Part shown: positions 1 to 8,873 of the stretch, one piece after another
How positions within the stretch are numbered: the first letter of the stretch is position 1
Layout of the letters: every line of letters starts with the position of its first letter
Assembly (NCBI RefSeq): GCF_014207095.1
Contig: NZ_JACHBG010000011.1
Coordinates: 62,001-126,000, forward strand
DNA length: 64,000 bases
Direction: 5' to 3'
Origin: Martinezella lusitana
GTDB taxonomy: Bacteria > Pseudomonadota > Alphaproteobacteria > Rhizobiales > Rhizobiaceae
Program-made: the position numbers and the translations under genes
Notes under the pieces: model-generated
What the model saw: only the letters and a program-made list of their open reading frames with translations
What the model was told of the DNA's origin: nothing
Database searches by the model: none

Positions 1-584
1 TCCTTACGAATCTGGAGCTCGGATGTATCCTCGATGACGATAACACGTTCATGGTCGGCGAAGGCCTCGGACAATGCATTCAACATGGTCGTTTTACCGG
101 TGCCGGTGCCGCCGGATATGATGACGTTTTTCTGCAGGCCAACTGCCGCCTGTAGCAAGGAAAGCGATTCCTCCGTCAAGCTGCCCTGGACCACAAGATC
201 ACGTATACTTCGGTGCTCGCGCAGAAACCGTCGAATCGAGATGCAGAGACCGGTGCGTGCAGCAGGCGGTTGGATCATCTGCACACGTGAACCATCGGGA
301 AGCCGGCCCTCGACGCTTGCCTCCTCCGGCGTAAGCCGCTTACCGGAATATTGCGCGATGCTGCGAGCCGCCGACTCCAGGTCCTCACGACTGGCAAAAC
401 GCACGTCCGCTCTCTCAAGCTTGCCGCGTCGCTCAACGAAAATGTCGGATATGCCGTTAATAAGAATTTCCGACACGCTCGGATCCTTCAGCAACGGCTG
501 GATCGGATCCAGGAGCTTGTCGAGGGCACGCGTTAGCACTTGGTGGGTTGCTTGTTCCGCAGCGTCGTCAGAAACGGCCTTCAT
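1..584 (-). CDS. CpaF/TadA-type secretion ATPase, C-terminus cut by window edge
   Basis: N-terminal 194 residues of a type II/IV secretion ATPase of the CpaF class, which powers assembly of Tad-type pili at the inner membrane. The fragment has the linker typical of the family (PSVSEILING, then VEGRLPDGSRVQ), the Walker A motif GGTGTGKTT near residue 170, and the following VIEDTSELQ strand. The catalytic remainder lies beyond position 1. The start at 584 is chosen because a TGATG overlap joins it to the small upstream ORF, and no other in-frame ATG lies between it and the upstream stop. It is a second CpaF beside the FHA-fused one at 6962-8863 and heads a divergent leftward operon, perhaps a second Tad locus. 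Family assignment is firm; role is inferred. Confidence 0.9.
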   Translation of the reverse strand, partial: MKAVSDDAAEQATHQVLTRALDKLLDPIQPLLKDPSVSEILINGISDIFVERRGKLERADVRFASREDLESAARSIAQYSGKRLTPEEASVEGRLPDGSRVQMIQPPAARTGLCISIRRFLREHRSIRDLVVQGSLTEESLSLLQAAVGLQKNVIISGGTGTGKTTMLNALSEAFADHERVIVIEDTSELQIRK

Positions 585-715
585 CAGAAGGGCATCCCGG
601 TCAGGACCGAACTCATGGTGAAGAGATCACTCATCATCTGCAGTGCGGTCGGAAAGAATGTCATCAATGGAATGAGAAGTAATCCGAGTATCAATACGCT
701 GGTCGTCATTTCCAT
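584..715 (-). CDS. 43-residue hydrophobic peptide translationally coupled to CpaF
   Basis: A small ORF that gene callers would miss. ATG at 715 is preceded by a strong Shine-Dalgarno, GGGGAGGA (positions 728-721), five bases away. Its TGA overlaps the ATG of the downstream ATPase as TGATG. The peptide begins MEMTTSVLILGLLLIPLM and has one membrane segment (about residues 6-25) followed by a Met-rich tail. The ATPase has no good ribosome site of its own, so coupling is likely. I do not recognise a family. It could be a small assembly factor or a leader peptide. Coding is supported by the ribosome site and the overlap only, not by homology. Confidence 0.6.
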   Translation of the reverse strand: MEMTTSVLILGLLLIPLMTFFPTALQMMSDLFTMSSVLTGMPF

Positions 716-1243
716 CTCAGTCCTCCCCGCGCATTCAGCGACAACCCATTTCTACAGCGATAAAAGAAAACTTAGTCCAGAACGCGCTTTTGCGCCATGG
801 GAGATAAAGGACCGGACGCCAGCCGTTGCATTTGTTCGGCTAATGTTGGCACATGCCACATCATATTGAAAAATATACATTATCTAGAGATAGGTATCAA
901 ATATCATAAATATAGCCTGGAAATAGCGTCACAAGCGACTAAGAAAAAAACAATTATCAATCAAGCCGCTACAGGAGATAAGTGTATTTTATGCGAATTA
1001 GTCACCTCAACCCTCCAAAGCAATTGGAACCCTTCGTTCGGTTTGCTTGACGCGGGGCTAGTCTTGAGCGCAGTCTTAGGTCTTAATGGGTCTCGTCAAT
1101 AGGGCGATGGCCCCCCGGGGAAGTCGAAGCAAAGCAGAAGTTCATCTGAACGGGCAAGCGCTCGTTCGAGCCGACGACATGCGTTTGCTTTCACCTTTGG
1201 AAGGACGTCGACCAGTCACCAACCAGCAGTAAGGAACAGGAAG
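716..1243. promoter_or_regulatory. Divergent intergenic region between two pilus operons
   Basis: About 530 bases separate the leftward CpaF operon (start 715) from the rightward pilin operon (start 1244), so promoters for both must lie here. The stretch at about 860-970 is clearly AT-rich compared with its surroundings. A TTGACG hexamer occurs at 1047-1052 but has no convincing -10 partner. No ORF in it looks real. Confidence 0.5.
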
Positions 1244-1447
1244 ATGCTCGCTAAGTTGAAGACTCTTGCAGTTGCAGTTCACAATGACGAACGCGGCGAC
1301 ATGGCTCAGATCGTGCTGGCCGTAGCTCTGATCGTCATTCCGCTGATGCTTATGCTTCTTGCTTTCGGCAAGCAGATTGGCGGGTGGTTCAAGGACCAAA
1401 ACTCGTCTCTCACCAGCAAGGCTAAAGACGTTCCAAACGCGCTATAG
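1244..1447 (+). CDS. Flp-type small pilin
   Basis: A 67-residue protein with the build of a Flp/Fap pilin: a short basic leader with residues DERGD, then one long hydrophobic helix (about residues 21-42), then a short polar tail. Processing would be expected near the Gly-Asp at residues 18-19, by the peptidase encoded next. The classical Glu at +5 of mature Flp is not obvious, so the pilin is atypical. GGAAG lies directly before the ATG. First gene of the Tad operon, 14 bases before the prepilin peptidase. It would be the major pilus subunit; identity rests on size, shape and context. Confidence 0.75.
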   Translation: MLAKLKTLAVAVHNDERGDMAQIVLAVALIVIPLMLMLLAFGKQIGGWFKDQNSSLTSKAKDVPNAL

Positions 1448-1461
1448 GAGGCGCGGGCGCA

Positions 1462-2022
1462 ATGGACCTTACTTACGACCTTACTCAGGTTCCAGCGGCG
1501 ACGGCATTGGCTGTCGCCTGCGCTACCGCCGCGGCGGTGATCGATCACCGCCGCGGGTTCATACCGAACGCGCTGACCTATCCTTGCCTTCTGGCGGGTC
1601 TCGCACTGTCCTTGCTACATGGAGGACTTGTCGGTCTTGCAATTGCCGTCGCCGGTCTTCTGGCGGCGGGGTTCATTTTCTTCGTCGCTTTTGCGGCCGG
1701 AAGCTGCGGTGGCGGGGATGTCAAGCTCATGGCGGCACTTGGTGCCATTCTCGGCCTTTGGCCGGCCATCGATGTTACACTTGCAGCCATAATGGTCGGT
1801 GGCGTCATTGCAATCGTCCTGATGGCTCGTCGGGCCAATATTGTTGAGGTTTTGAGATCGGTGGGACTTTTCGCCCTGCTCCTGCCTGCAGGGGTCAAAA
1901 ATGCCGCTCAACTCCTCGCACCGAAAGAACGTCATACGTTGCGTTTTGGCATCGCAGCTGCCGGTGGCCTCCTTTGGTGCCTCTTTCTGCCTGAACTCAC
2001 TCCTTTATCATTCGTGAGGTAG
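1462..2022 (+). CDS. cpaA: CpaA/TadV prepilin peptidase (A24 family)
   Basis: A 186-residue polytopic membrane aspartic protease that cleaves the leader of Flp prepilins and TadE-like pseudopilins. Both catalytic Asp motifs are visible: Asp28 in VIDHRRGFIPN and the GxGD-type Asp in CGGGDVKLMAALGA (about residue 86). Length fits the short CpaA class without the methylase domain. It follows the pilin by 14 bases and precedes a TadE-like gene by 5, so it is operonic. Assignment is firm. Confidence 0.92.
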   Translation: MDLTYDLTQVPAATALAVACATAAAVIDHRRGFIPNALTYPCLLAGLALSLLHGGLVGLAIAVAGLLAAGFIFFVAFAAGSCGGGDVKLMAALGAILGLWPAIDVTLAAIMVGGVIAIVLMARRANIVEVLRSVGLFALLLPAGVKNAAQLLAPKERHTLRFGIAAAGGLLWCLFLPELTPLSFVR

Positions 2023-2027
2023 CAGTC

Positions 2028-2840
2028 ATGGATTCGCAGCCGGAAGCATCTCTCGCCGATCTCGGCTTTTGGAATTCCATGCTGCACTCTCGCACGTTCT
2101 GGGTTCCGCGAGACCATGGCCTGCTTTTCTTCACTTTCGCTTTGGCACTCGCCGCCTTCGCTTCCATGCTCATCTTACCGCGTCTGTCAGCGCGTCGCCG
2201 TCACATCGCCTCTGTGCACGCCGATACTTCCGGCAGCACGACGATGATGGATTTCGTTCTGGTCACTCCGCTCTTCGTTTTCTTCATGTTTCTGGTTTTC
2301 CAGTTTGCGATACTGGCCAAGAACCATATCTTCACCCATTACGCCGCCTATATGGCAGCCCGTAGCGCAAGAGTTTATCTCTGCCCGACGATCCCGATCA
2401 GCGTTGGCTCGTTCGTCGATGCGACGATGTTCAACATCAAGGTCTGCGACAACAGCATTGCCAACCAGAAGGCGGAGACGGCAGCGCGGATCGCGCTCAT
2501 TCCGGCAGCCCCCTACAAGGAATTGCATTGCCGCAGCGGCTGCCAACCGCCGCAATCGCTGTTGAAGAACGTCACTGAGGCGACGCGCGTCTCGTCGCGT
2601 TGGGGCGCGATCCAGCGTCAGGCGATTTATATGTTCGATACGGACAACGTTAAGGTCAAGATTGCCCTTGCGCCCATTGCGACTTACTCCACATTGAAGC
2701 GCACGCCGGCATTGCCCGTGGTCGCATTGGTCCAAGTCCGCTTCCTGCTTCTTGACTATGCCGGATGGATTTTTGCGACCGGTCAGCGCAAGGACGGCAA
2801 TTACTACACGCTGTCAACGGCGGAGGTCACGCTTCTATGA
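2028..2840 (+). CDS. TadE-like pilus assembly protein
   Basis: A 270-residue membrane protein with two hydrophobic segments (about 30-50 and 74-97). The second follows a TadE-like leader, STTMMDFVLVTPLF, and is followed by a periplasmic region with paired Cys (CRSGC). TadE/F/G proteins are minor pseudopilins anchored in the inner membrane. The extra upstream membrane segment is unusual for TadE. GAGGTAG lies before the start. The next gene starts inside its stop codon (ATGA), so expression is coupled. Confidence 0.78.
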   Translation: MDSQPEASLADLGFWNSMLHSRTFWVPRDHGLLFFTFALALAAFASMLILPRLSARRRHIASVHADTSGSTTMMDFVLVTPLFVFFMFLVFQFAILAKNHIFTHYAAYMAARSARVYLCPTIPISVGSFVDATMFNIKVCDNSIANQKAETAARIALIPAAPYKELHCRSGCQPPQSLLKNVTEATRVSSRWGAIQRQAIYMFDTDNVKVKIALAPIATYSTLKRTPALPVVALVQVRFLLLDYAGWIFATGQRKDGNYYTLSTAEVTLL

Positions 2841-4480
2841 CCGCTTCTTTCCTCCGCCGCCTCCATTGCGACCAGCGCGGCTATCTTTCGCCGATCATTC
2901 TCTTCATGGTGATTGCGCTTGCCTACATGATCATCTGGATCCTGAATACCGGCCAAGTCGTTTACGACAAACAACGGACACAGGATACTGCCGACGCGGT
3001 TGCGCTCCTGCATGCGGATTGGGATGCTCGCTACCTGAATATCATGGCGATGAACAATGTCGCGTCCTCGCAGGCGACCGTGATCCTTGCCACATCGACG
3101 GCATATCAGTTGACCATTGCTGAGCTTTCGGTGCGATCGGCAGCCATTCTGGCAAAGCTTGGTCAATATTCCACCGAGAACGGCTGGGGCGATCCGACAT
3201 GGAGACTGCCAACCGGTGCACCCTATTGCCCTGTCTATGACGATATCCCGATAGTTGGACCAATTCTTTACGCGGCTTGCGTCGGCTTCCAGGGCATTCG
3301 ATCGGCTGGCGCATTGGAGGCCCTTGGCTACGTCGCTGCCTCAATGCTGAAATACAATCCCCCCGGCTTAATCAGCAAGTCACATGACATCATTAGCGCA
3401 ATGAACGACATGAACGACTACCTTGTTGACAGTTTTCCAGAGCGAGTAGGCAATGAGGCTTTGCATCTCGCACGTCTGGACGACGTCGATCATGTTGTCT
3501 TTCATCCGGCTTGCGATGCAGGGGCAAGCTGCAATCATTCAAAAGAAGGTCAGGGCGGCGACCTACCCGTGGAAAGAAACACTGCCGAGAGTGCTGCCTC
3601 CTACTATGAACTTTGCACTGCGATGACCAATGGTACGCAATCTTATGCTGTCGGTTTGCAAATGCGGGGCGAATTCGCAAAACGCGGTTTCCCGATAGGA
3701 AAGGGGCCGTTGACGGCTGGCGGCACAGACGGGCGCCACATCCGCGACTTTGTCAACGACAAGAGCGGGACCGACACTCAGTTGCCGGCGTTCTACGAGT
3801 TCTACGAGGCATTCGGCCCGGGCTATTATACATCAATTCCGGTCAAATCGCTCATTGAGCAATTCAGTGGCGATCTCGGCTGGTTTGGCGACATTCTGAT
3901 CGATGGCGCTGAAGAAGCTCTCAAGGACTTCACCGGCATTGATCTTGGCGTTGTTAACCCGTTTCAACTGCCGATTGACAGCCCCCCGCGCTATGAAGAT
4001 GCTCAGAGAAAGAAAGAGAACGATTTCACCCGGAAATTTGATAAGACGTGGAACCAGGTTTGCGGCGTCGGCGGTGGCATCGCCTCTCTCATCGGTGTGC
4101 TGCCGAAGCCCTATTGGCTGAAAGGCCGACCAATCTACGCGATGGATCCCCTAACTGTCCGCGCCACCGGCGATCAACTCAAGCCGTACAAGGCTCTTGT
4201 GGTGGTTTCCAGGGCGCCGCGTGTGCGGCTGCAGGCCCAGATGTTTCGCGACAAAACCCCGGCTTTCGCCTATGCGGAGAGTTGGGTGCACAACTATACA
4301 TCCTTCGATCTCTATACGCAGGACTGGCTTGCTTCGCTCGCACCGACAAGTTTGGTCGATGACGTCTCGCTGGTTTCGCAGACCATCAAACGCAGTCCGG
4401 CTGCCGACAGCTACAAGGCACTCACGTCGACTTTCGACAAGGGAGGGGCAAATGCCTGGTCAACTGTCAACACCCATTAA
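2837..4480 (+). CDS. TadG-like pilus assembly protein
   Basis: A 547-residue protein with a short cytoplasmic leader ending DQRGYLSP, one membrane helix (about 16-36), and a long periplasmic part. The pattern QRGYLSPIILFMV and the following TQDTADAVAL match the N-terminus of TadG/Flp-associated pseudopilins, where the helix is followed by a DAAALA-like segment. Start 2837 is preferred to an earlier in-frame ATG because it overlaps the previous stop as ATGA and has GGAGGT upstream. No von Willebrand A domain is recognisable in the C-terminal part. Confidence 0.78.
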   Translation: MTASFLRRLHCDQRGYLSPIILFMVIALAYMIIWILNTGQVVYDKQRTQDTADAVALLHADWDARYLNIMAMNNVASSQATVILATSTAYQLTIAELSVRSAAILAKLGQYSTENGWGDPTWRLPTGAPYCPVYDDIPIVGPILYAACVGFQGIRSAGALEALGYVAASMLKYNPPGLISKSHDIISAMNDMNDYLVDSFPERVGNEALHLARLDDVDHVVFHPACDAGASCNHSKEGQGGDLPVERNTAESAASYYELCTAMTNGTQSYAVGLQMRGEFAKRGFPIGKGPLTAGGTDGRHIRDFVNDKSGTDTQLPAFYEFYEAFGPGYYTSIPVKSLIEQFSGDLGWFGDILIDGAEEALKDFTGIDLGVVNPFQLPIDSPPRYEDAQRKKENDFTRKFDKTWNQVCGVGGGIASLIGVLPKPYWLKGRPIYAMDPLTVRATGDQLKPYKALVVVSRAPRVRLQAQMFRDKTPAFAYAESWVHNYTSFDLYTQDWLASLAPTSLVDDVSLVSQTIKRSPAADSYKALTSTFDKGGANAWSTVNTH

Positions 4481-5120
4481 TGAGAAAAAGAAAACTGGGA
4501 TACTGATGCGTCTGCATCGGGACGGACGTGGACTTGCCTCCATCGAATTCATTCTGTCGGCACCGGTTATTCTGTTGATTGTCATAGCCGTCAGACAGGC
4601 GAACTTGCTGTCTGTTCGTCGCATCGATACCATGCGTGAGGTCCGCAGCGCTGCTTTTGCAGAGGCCAGTGGCCTGACCTGCACGAGTGATTTTTCGCAA
4701 ACAATACCAATTCCCATTCCGCAAATAGCCAGCGCGTTGCCGGCCGGCCAGGGGCCGGAGCGTACGACCTGTTCAAGCCAACCTTCCAACGGGGGCGGCG
4801 GCGACCCGTCGCGGACCTTCGTCTGGGACGACGTCAATAAAAAGGCCAAATCCGTATCGGACAATCTCGCCGGTGATCTTGCCAATGAAAAGCCGACACT
4901 CGTAACCGCGACCGCGACGCGCGTCTATCGATACAGCACCAATCCTTTGACCAAGCCTTTTCGCTGGACGGACAGGTTCACGGTTGACGACTCCACGCTT
5001 TTTGCCTCGACGAATGACACCACGAGACGCGGCTACGACCCGACCCTGCGCAAGTCGATTCGCAATGTAGCATCCGGGGCTGGCGATCTTTTCGATGGCA
5101 TTTTCCCGGGAGCCAAGTGA
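4452..5120 (+). CDS. TadE/TadF-like pseudopilin
   Basis: A 222-residue protein with a short basic leader, the TadE signature LASIEFILSAPVILLIVIA (Glu five residues after the likely cleavage region) and a periplasmic tail with two Cys. The start at 4452 lies inside the end of the TadG-like gene and has GGGAGGGG just upstream; an internal ATG at 4506 is a possible shorter start. Third pseudopilin-like gene in the operon. Low-complexity Gly in the middle (SNGGGGDPS). Confidence 0.78.
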   Translation: MPGQLSTPINEKKKTGILMRLHRDGRGLASIEFILSAPVILLIVIAVRQANLLSVRRIDTMREVRSAAFAEASGLTCTSDFSQTIPIPIPQIASALPAGQGPERTTCSSQPSNGGGGDPSRTFVWDDVNKKAKSVSDNLAGDLANEKPTLVTATATRVYRYSTNPLTKPFRWTDRFTVDDSTLFASTNDTTRRGYDPTLRKSIRNVASGAGDLFDGIFPGAK

Positions 5121-5121
5121 G

Positions 5122-6051
5122 ATGACGCGAAGAACTCTCCATTCGCTTTCCCTCGTTGCCGCAGCAAGCCTTGCCGTGCTCTTCGGCGAGGTGTTGACAG
5201 CGCAACCAGGCATGGCCGATGTTTATCGAACCGTGCATGCAAGCGCGAGCAGTCTGCTCGCAGCAATCGTAGGCTCGCCGGAGCGACGACCGCGTGATCT
5301 TATGGTCAATGGCCAACCGCTCACCTTCACGCCCTATCAGAGCAATCGTGCCGTATCCGATATCACCGCTGAATGGCTTCAGGTCCTACAAGCCGACACG
5401 AGGCCAGTTCAAGCGCCTGAAGGGGATGTATCGGAGGCACAATTCACTAGCGCCGCCAACATTTTCATCCAGCCCAAAGTGAGCCATATCGGCGACAATT
5501 ACGCGGTGATCGTTCGCTTCTTTGACGGTGACGGTGCTGTCGCGCGCGATTTCCTGCATGCACAGAATGACGCTATGAAAGGCCGGCGATCGCAGGTGCC
5601 GATGGTCCAAGGGATTGCCGTTTCAATCCGCCGTCTGCCGGGCTCAAACCGAACAGAGGCTCTGATGAGCCGCTTCGACGATGTGAGATCCACCCTCGCC
5701 GCTTTTGCCGCGCCAGCCGATAGCCGCAAGCTGCCATCGTCATTGCAGCCGCCTGCGGGCGTCGAGGTGTTGAGCGACATCGGCGATCGGGGCGACGGCC
5801 ATATTTCGCGCACGATCATTTCGTCCGGAAATCTCTCAGTCAGCGCGTGGTCGGACGCGCGCTCCAACCTCCTCGGACGCGCGGGCTTTAACGTGGATCC
5901 GCCACGGACCGGGCGGGGTGGTGTCCTTGCCCTGCATGCTCGTCACGAAAACGTTGAGGCGGATGTCATTTACACTCGAGGCAAGGATACCGACAAAACG
6001 ATCGAAGTCGTCGAAATAAGACAACCGCTTATCGAAGGAAACATGCCATGA
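5122..6051 (+). CDS. Exported protein of the Tad operon, unknown function
   Basis: A 309-residue protein with a clear Sec signal peptide (MTRRTLHSLSLVAAASLAVL, cleavage likely after GMA near residue 32). The mature part has no Cys and no motif I recognise. The ATG at 5122 is one base after the previous stop, and the CpaB gene begins in its own stop codon (ATGA), so it is embedded in the pilus operon. It might be a periplasmic assembly or pilotin-like factor. That is inferred only from location. Confidence 0.7.
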   Translation: MTRRTLHSLSLVAAASLAVLFGEVLTAQPGMADVYRTVHASASSLLAAIVGSPERRPRDLMVNGQPLTFTPYQSNRAVSDITAEWLQVLQADTRPVQAPEGDVSEAQFTSAANIFIQPKVSHIGDNYAVIVRFFDGDGAVARDFLHAQNDAMKGRRSQVPMVQGIAVSIRRLPGSNRTEALMSRFDDVRSTLAAFAAPADSRKLPSSLQPPAGVEVLSDIGDRGDGHISRTIISSGNLSVSAWSDARSNLLGRAGFNVDPPRTGRGGVLALHARHENVEADVIYTRGKDTDKTIEVVEIRQPLIEGNMP

Positions 6052-6938
6052 ACTGGAAGCTCATTGCCGCCGTCGTCGTCGGCATCGTTACGGCGGCGCT
6101 GCTCTATTTCTGGACCGAGAGCATTAAAAACCAGCAGACGGCCTACGCATTCATTCGGCTGCTGCCGGATAAGAAGGTGACGCGTGGCCAGCCGATCACG
6201 CCTGACATGCTGGGCGATCCCGTCATGCTTCCCTCCGGATTTGGGGCACTGCAAAACCTGGCGATTCCGGCCGCAGGCGCTTACCAGGAATGGTTGAAGG
6301 ATCGCACCGCAGCTGTCGACATTCCTGCCGGTTCTGTCCTTCTATTCCAATATTTCGATGATGCAGACGGCGGTCGGCTGACCAAAATGATCACGCCTGG
6401 AAAGCGAGCCCTAACGCTGCCTGTCGACGCGGCACAGGCTGTTGGCCATTTCGTTGAGCCGGGAAGCCATGTCGACATTTTGGGCACGGTCGATGAACCC
6501 GTTCAACCCGTCGCACCTACAGTCACCGCGCCGCAGCCGGCCGAAACGCCTGCGACAGCAACGCCACGCAATCCCGTCGACCAATTATTGAAGACCTATC
6601 TGGCGCAAAATCCCGACGCGGCACAGGACGATATTCAGACATACAAAAAGCAGTCCGAAGATTTCAAACTCGGCATCAGTTCGCGTACCCGCGTCGTCAC
6701 CCGCACCTTTCTCCAGAACGTCAAGGTTCTGGCCGTGGGCACGGCGACGACTGCCCAAGGTGCTGTGACGACCGGCGGCAACACCTATACCAACGTCACG
6801 GTAGAGGTTTCGCCATCAGAGGCTGAGATGCTCATCTTCGCCATGGGGCAGGCGAACGGCCGTCTGAACCTAGCACTGCGCAATCCGGGCGACAGCACGA
6901 TCGAGCAGATGCCAAGCATAAACTGGACAAAAATGTAA
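6048..6938 (+). CDS. cpaB: CpaB/RcpC pilus assembly protein
   Basis: A 296-residue inner-membrane-anchored periplasmic protein: one N-terminal helix (residues 4-23), then a SAF-like domain with the family markers KVTRGQPITPDML, DIPAGSVLL and GKRALTLPVDAAQAVGHFVEPGSHVDIL. CpaB links the inner-membrane platform to the outer-membrane secretin. A Pro/Ala-rich insert lies near residues 150-180. No secretin (CpaC) gene is present in this operon, so the outer-membrane channel must be encoded elsewhere or be absent. Confidence 0.9.
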   Translation: MNWKLIAAVVVGIVTAALLYFWTESIKNQQTAYAFIRLLPDKKVTRGQPITPDMLGDPVMLPSGFGALQNLAIPAAGAYQEWLKDRTAAVDIPAGSVLLFQYFDDADGGRLTKMITPGKRALTLPVDAAQAVGHFVEPGSHVDILGTVDEPVQPVAPTVTAPQPAETPATATPRNPVDQLLKTYLAQNPDAAQDDIQTYKKQSEDFKLGISSRTRVVTRTFLQNVKVLAVGTATTAQGAVTTGGNTYTNVTVEVSPSEAEMLIFAMGQANGRLNLALRNPGDSTIEQMPSINWTKM

Positions 6939-6961
6939 TCGCCTTGCAAGGAGCATCGACG

Positions 6962-8863
6962 ATGCAACTCAAGATCGCTTATGAGGATGGCAGCGGGCGG
7001 GAGATCCTGGCGCTTTCCGGCGACGAGACATACTTTATCGGCGAAAACGGACCGTCATCGAACTTGCCGCCCAGCGCGACTGTCGTCAAGTTGCGCGGAA
7101 GTCACGTCTCCTCTCCACAATTTGCGCTTCGGAGATCGGGATCAAACTGGCTTATTCAACACTACGGTCGAAACCCGACACGGCTAGACGACCAGCCACT
7201 ACGGGCCGGGATGCCGGTTGCCGTCCAGGCAGGAATGTCCATCTGGGTACCAAACGTGATGATCGAGCTCTTCGAGCCGGTTGCCGTCACGGAGACGATT
7301 GCGCTTTTTCCAGAGCAGGAGCGCGTCCTGGCCTTGCAGACACAAATCCACGAAAGGTTACTCAAAGATACGCAATACGACCGTTTGGTCAAATCATCCG
7401 ATTTCGGCCGTGACGAGACACGAAGCCGCATCCGCGAGCGCCTCGACACCTTCATCAAGGAGGCGCTTGACCAGACGCCGCAGGATCTTACTCTCCTTAT
7501 TGTCAAGAACGCCGTCTATCGCTGGCTCGCGCGACGGGTGGCTCGTACCACCCGTCGCGATGTTTCAGCCAACGCTGCCGAATTGGCGCGCGAAGACCAG
7601 GACAATCGCCGCCTGTTCGATGTCGGCAAGGCCCTGATCAACTCACTGCAACTGAAGCTCAATTTCGAGTCCACGCGATCGGATTTCCTGCAGCTCGACA
7701 CGCGCTTCGGGACGGCCTTCCAGGCCCGCCAGAACCTGTTCAATGCCGGCGACCGCTATGAAATCGCTCACGCCCATCTACGATCCAATATCGAAGATCT
7801 GATGTATCGCTGGGGGACAATTTCCGAATTGATGGATCTGGACATCATTTCAGAAATCATGGTGACGCGCTATGACGAAATCTATGTCGAAAAGTTCGGC
7901 CTTCTCGAACGCTATCCCTTCGCCTTCGCCAATGAGCGGCAGCTGATGACCGTCATCGAGCGCATCGGCATCGACAGCAAGCGGTCGATCAACGAAAGCG
8001 AGGCAATGGCGGACTTTCGCATGCCAGATGGCTCGCGCGTGAATGCGGTCATCCCCCCGCTTGCAGTCAAGGGCGCGTGCCTGACGATCCGCAAATTCGG
8101 TGGCAAGTCCAGACTAGACATCAACAAATTGATATCCGCAGGCGCGTTGAATGAGCCGATGAAGGCCTTCCTTGAGGCGGCGGTCAGGGCGCGTAAGAAT
8201 ATTGTCGTCTCCGGTGGCACTGGCTCAGGCAAGACGACCTTGCTCAATAGCCTCTCCCAGTTCATTCCTATCGGCGAGCGGGTGGTTGCCGTCGAAGACA
8301 CATCGGAACTGCAACTCGATGGGGTCCACGTCGTCTACCTGCAATCACGGCCGAAGACGGCAGAATCGGAGACGAGCGTCACCATCCGCGATCTCGTCCG
8401 CAATGCGCTACGAATGCGCCCGGATCGCATCATTGTCGGCGAATGCCGCGGGGCTGAGGCGATCGACATGCTGCAGGCCATGAACACGGGGCATGCAGGC
8501 TCGATGACCACCGCGCACGCCAACACACCGCACGATATGATGACGCGCCTCGAGGTCATGGTACTGCAGGGACAGAGTTCTTTGCCGGTAACGGCGATAC
8601 GCCAGCAAATCGTCGCGGCAGTCGAGCTTGTGGTGCAACTGAACCGGCTCTCGAACGGCCGGCGCGCCATCACCGAGATATCGGAGGTAATCGGAATCGA
8701 TCCTGAAACCGGAATGATCATCGTGGAACCGATCTTCAACCTGGTTGGCCGCGTCGGCGGCGGCGCGATCCATTCCTTCACTGGCTATCTGCCCAGCTTT
8801 GTCGCCGAACTCATCGATGTCGGCGAGGATGGCAGCATCGGAAAATTGGACATGTTCGTCTGA
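6962..8863 (+). CDS. cpaF: CpaF-type ATPase with N-terminal FHA-like domain
   Basis: A 633-residue hexameric secretion ATPase. Residues 1 to about 105 form an FHA-like beta domain (FIGENG, LRGSHVSSPQFALRR, GRNPTRLDDQPL, then MSIWVPNVMIELF); FHA domains bind phosphothreonine or act as docking modules. Residues 110-280 are the CpaF helical N-domain. The motor follows: Walker A GGTGSGKTT near residue 420, VAVEDTSELQ, Walker B region RIIVGECRGAEA, and the His-rich GHAGSMTTAHAN. AAGGAG eight bases upstream supports start 6962. Canonical FHA Arg/Ser/His positions are only partly kept, so phosphate binding is uncertain. The fusion ties pilus power to phospho-signalling and fits the FHA and pseudokinase genes nearby. 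Confidence 0.92.
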   Translation: MQLKIAYEDGSGREILALSGDETYFIGENGPSSNLPPSATVVKLRGSHVSSPQFALRRSGSNWLIQHYGRNPTRLDDQPLRAGMPVAVQAGMSIWVPNVMIELFEPVAVTETIALFPEQERVLALQTQIHERLLKDTQYDRLVKSSDFGRDETRSRIRERLDTFIKEALDQTPQDLTLLIVKNAVYRWLARRVARTTRRDVSANAAELAREDQDNRRLFDVGKALINSLQLKLNFESTRSDFLQLDTRFGTAFQARQNLFNAGDRYEIAHAHLRSNIEDLMYRWGTISELMDLDIISEIMVTRYDEIYVEKFGLLERYPFAFANERQLMTVIERIGIDSKRSINESEAMADFRMPDGSRVNAVIPPLAVKGACLTIRKFGGKSRLDINKLISAGALNEPMKAFLEAAVRARKNIVVSGGTGSGKTTLLNSLSQFIPIGERVVAVEDTSELQLDGVHVVYLQSRPKTAESETSVTIRDLVRNALRMRPDRIIVGECRGAEAIDMLQAMNTGHAGSMTTAHANTPHDMMTRLEVMVLQGQSSLPVTAIRQQIVAAVELVVQLNRLSNGRRAITEISEVIGIDPETGMIIVEPIFNLVGRVGGGAIHSFTGYLPSFVAELIDVGEDGSIGKLDMFV

Positions 8864-8873
8864 GGGCTACCGC

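Noticed and set aside
1047..1075. Sigma-70 promoter for the pilin gene
   Set aside because: TTGACG is present but no acceptable -10 element at 16-18 bases.
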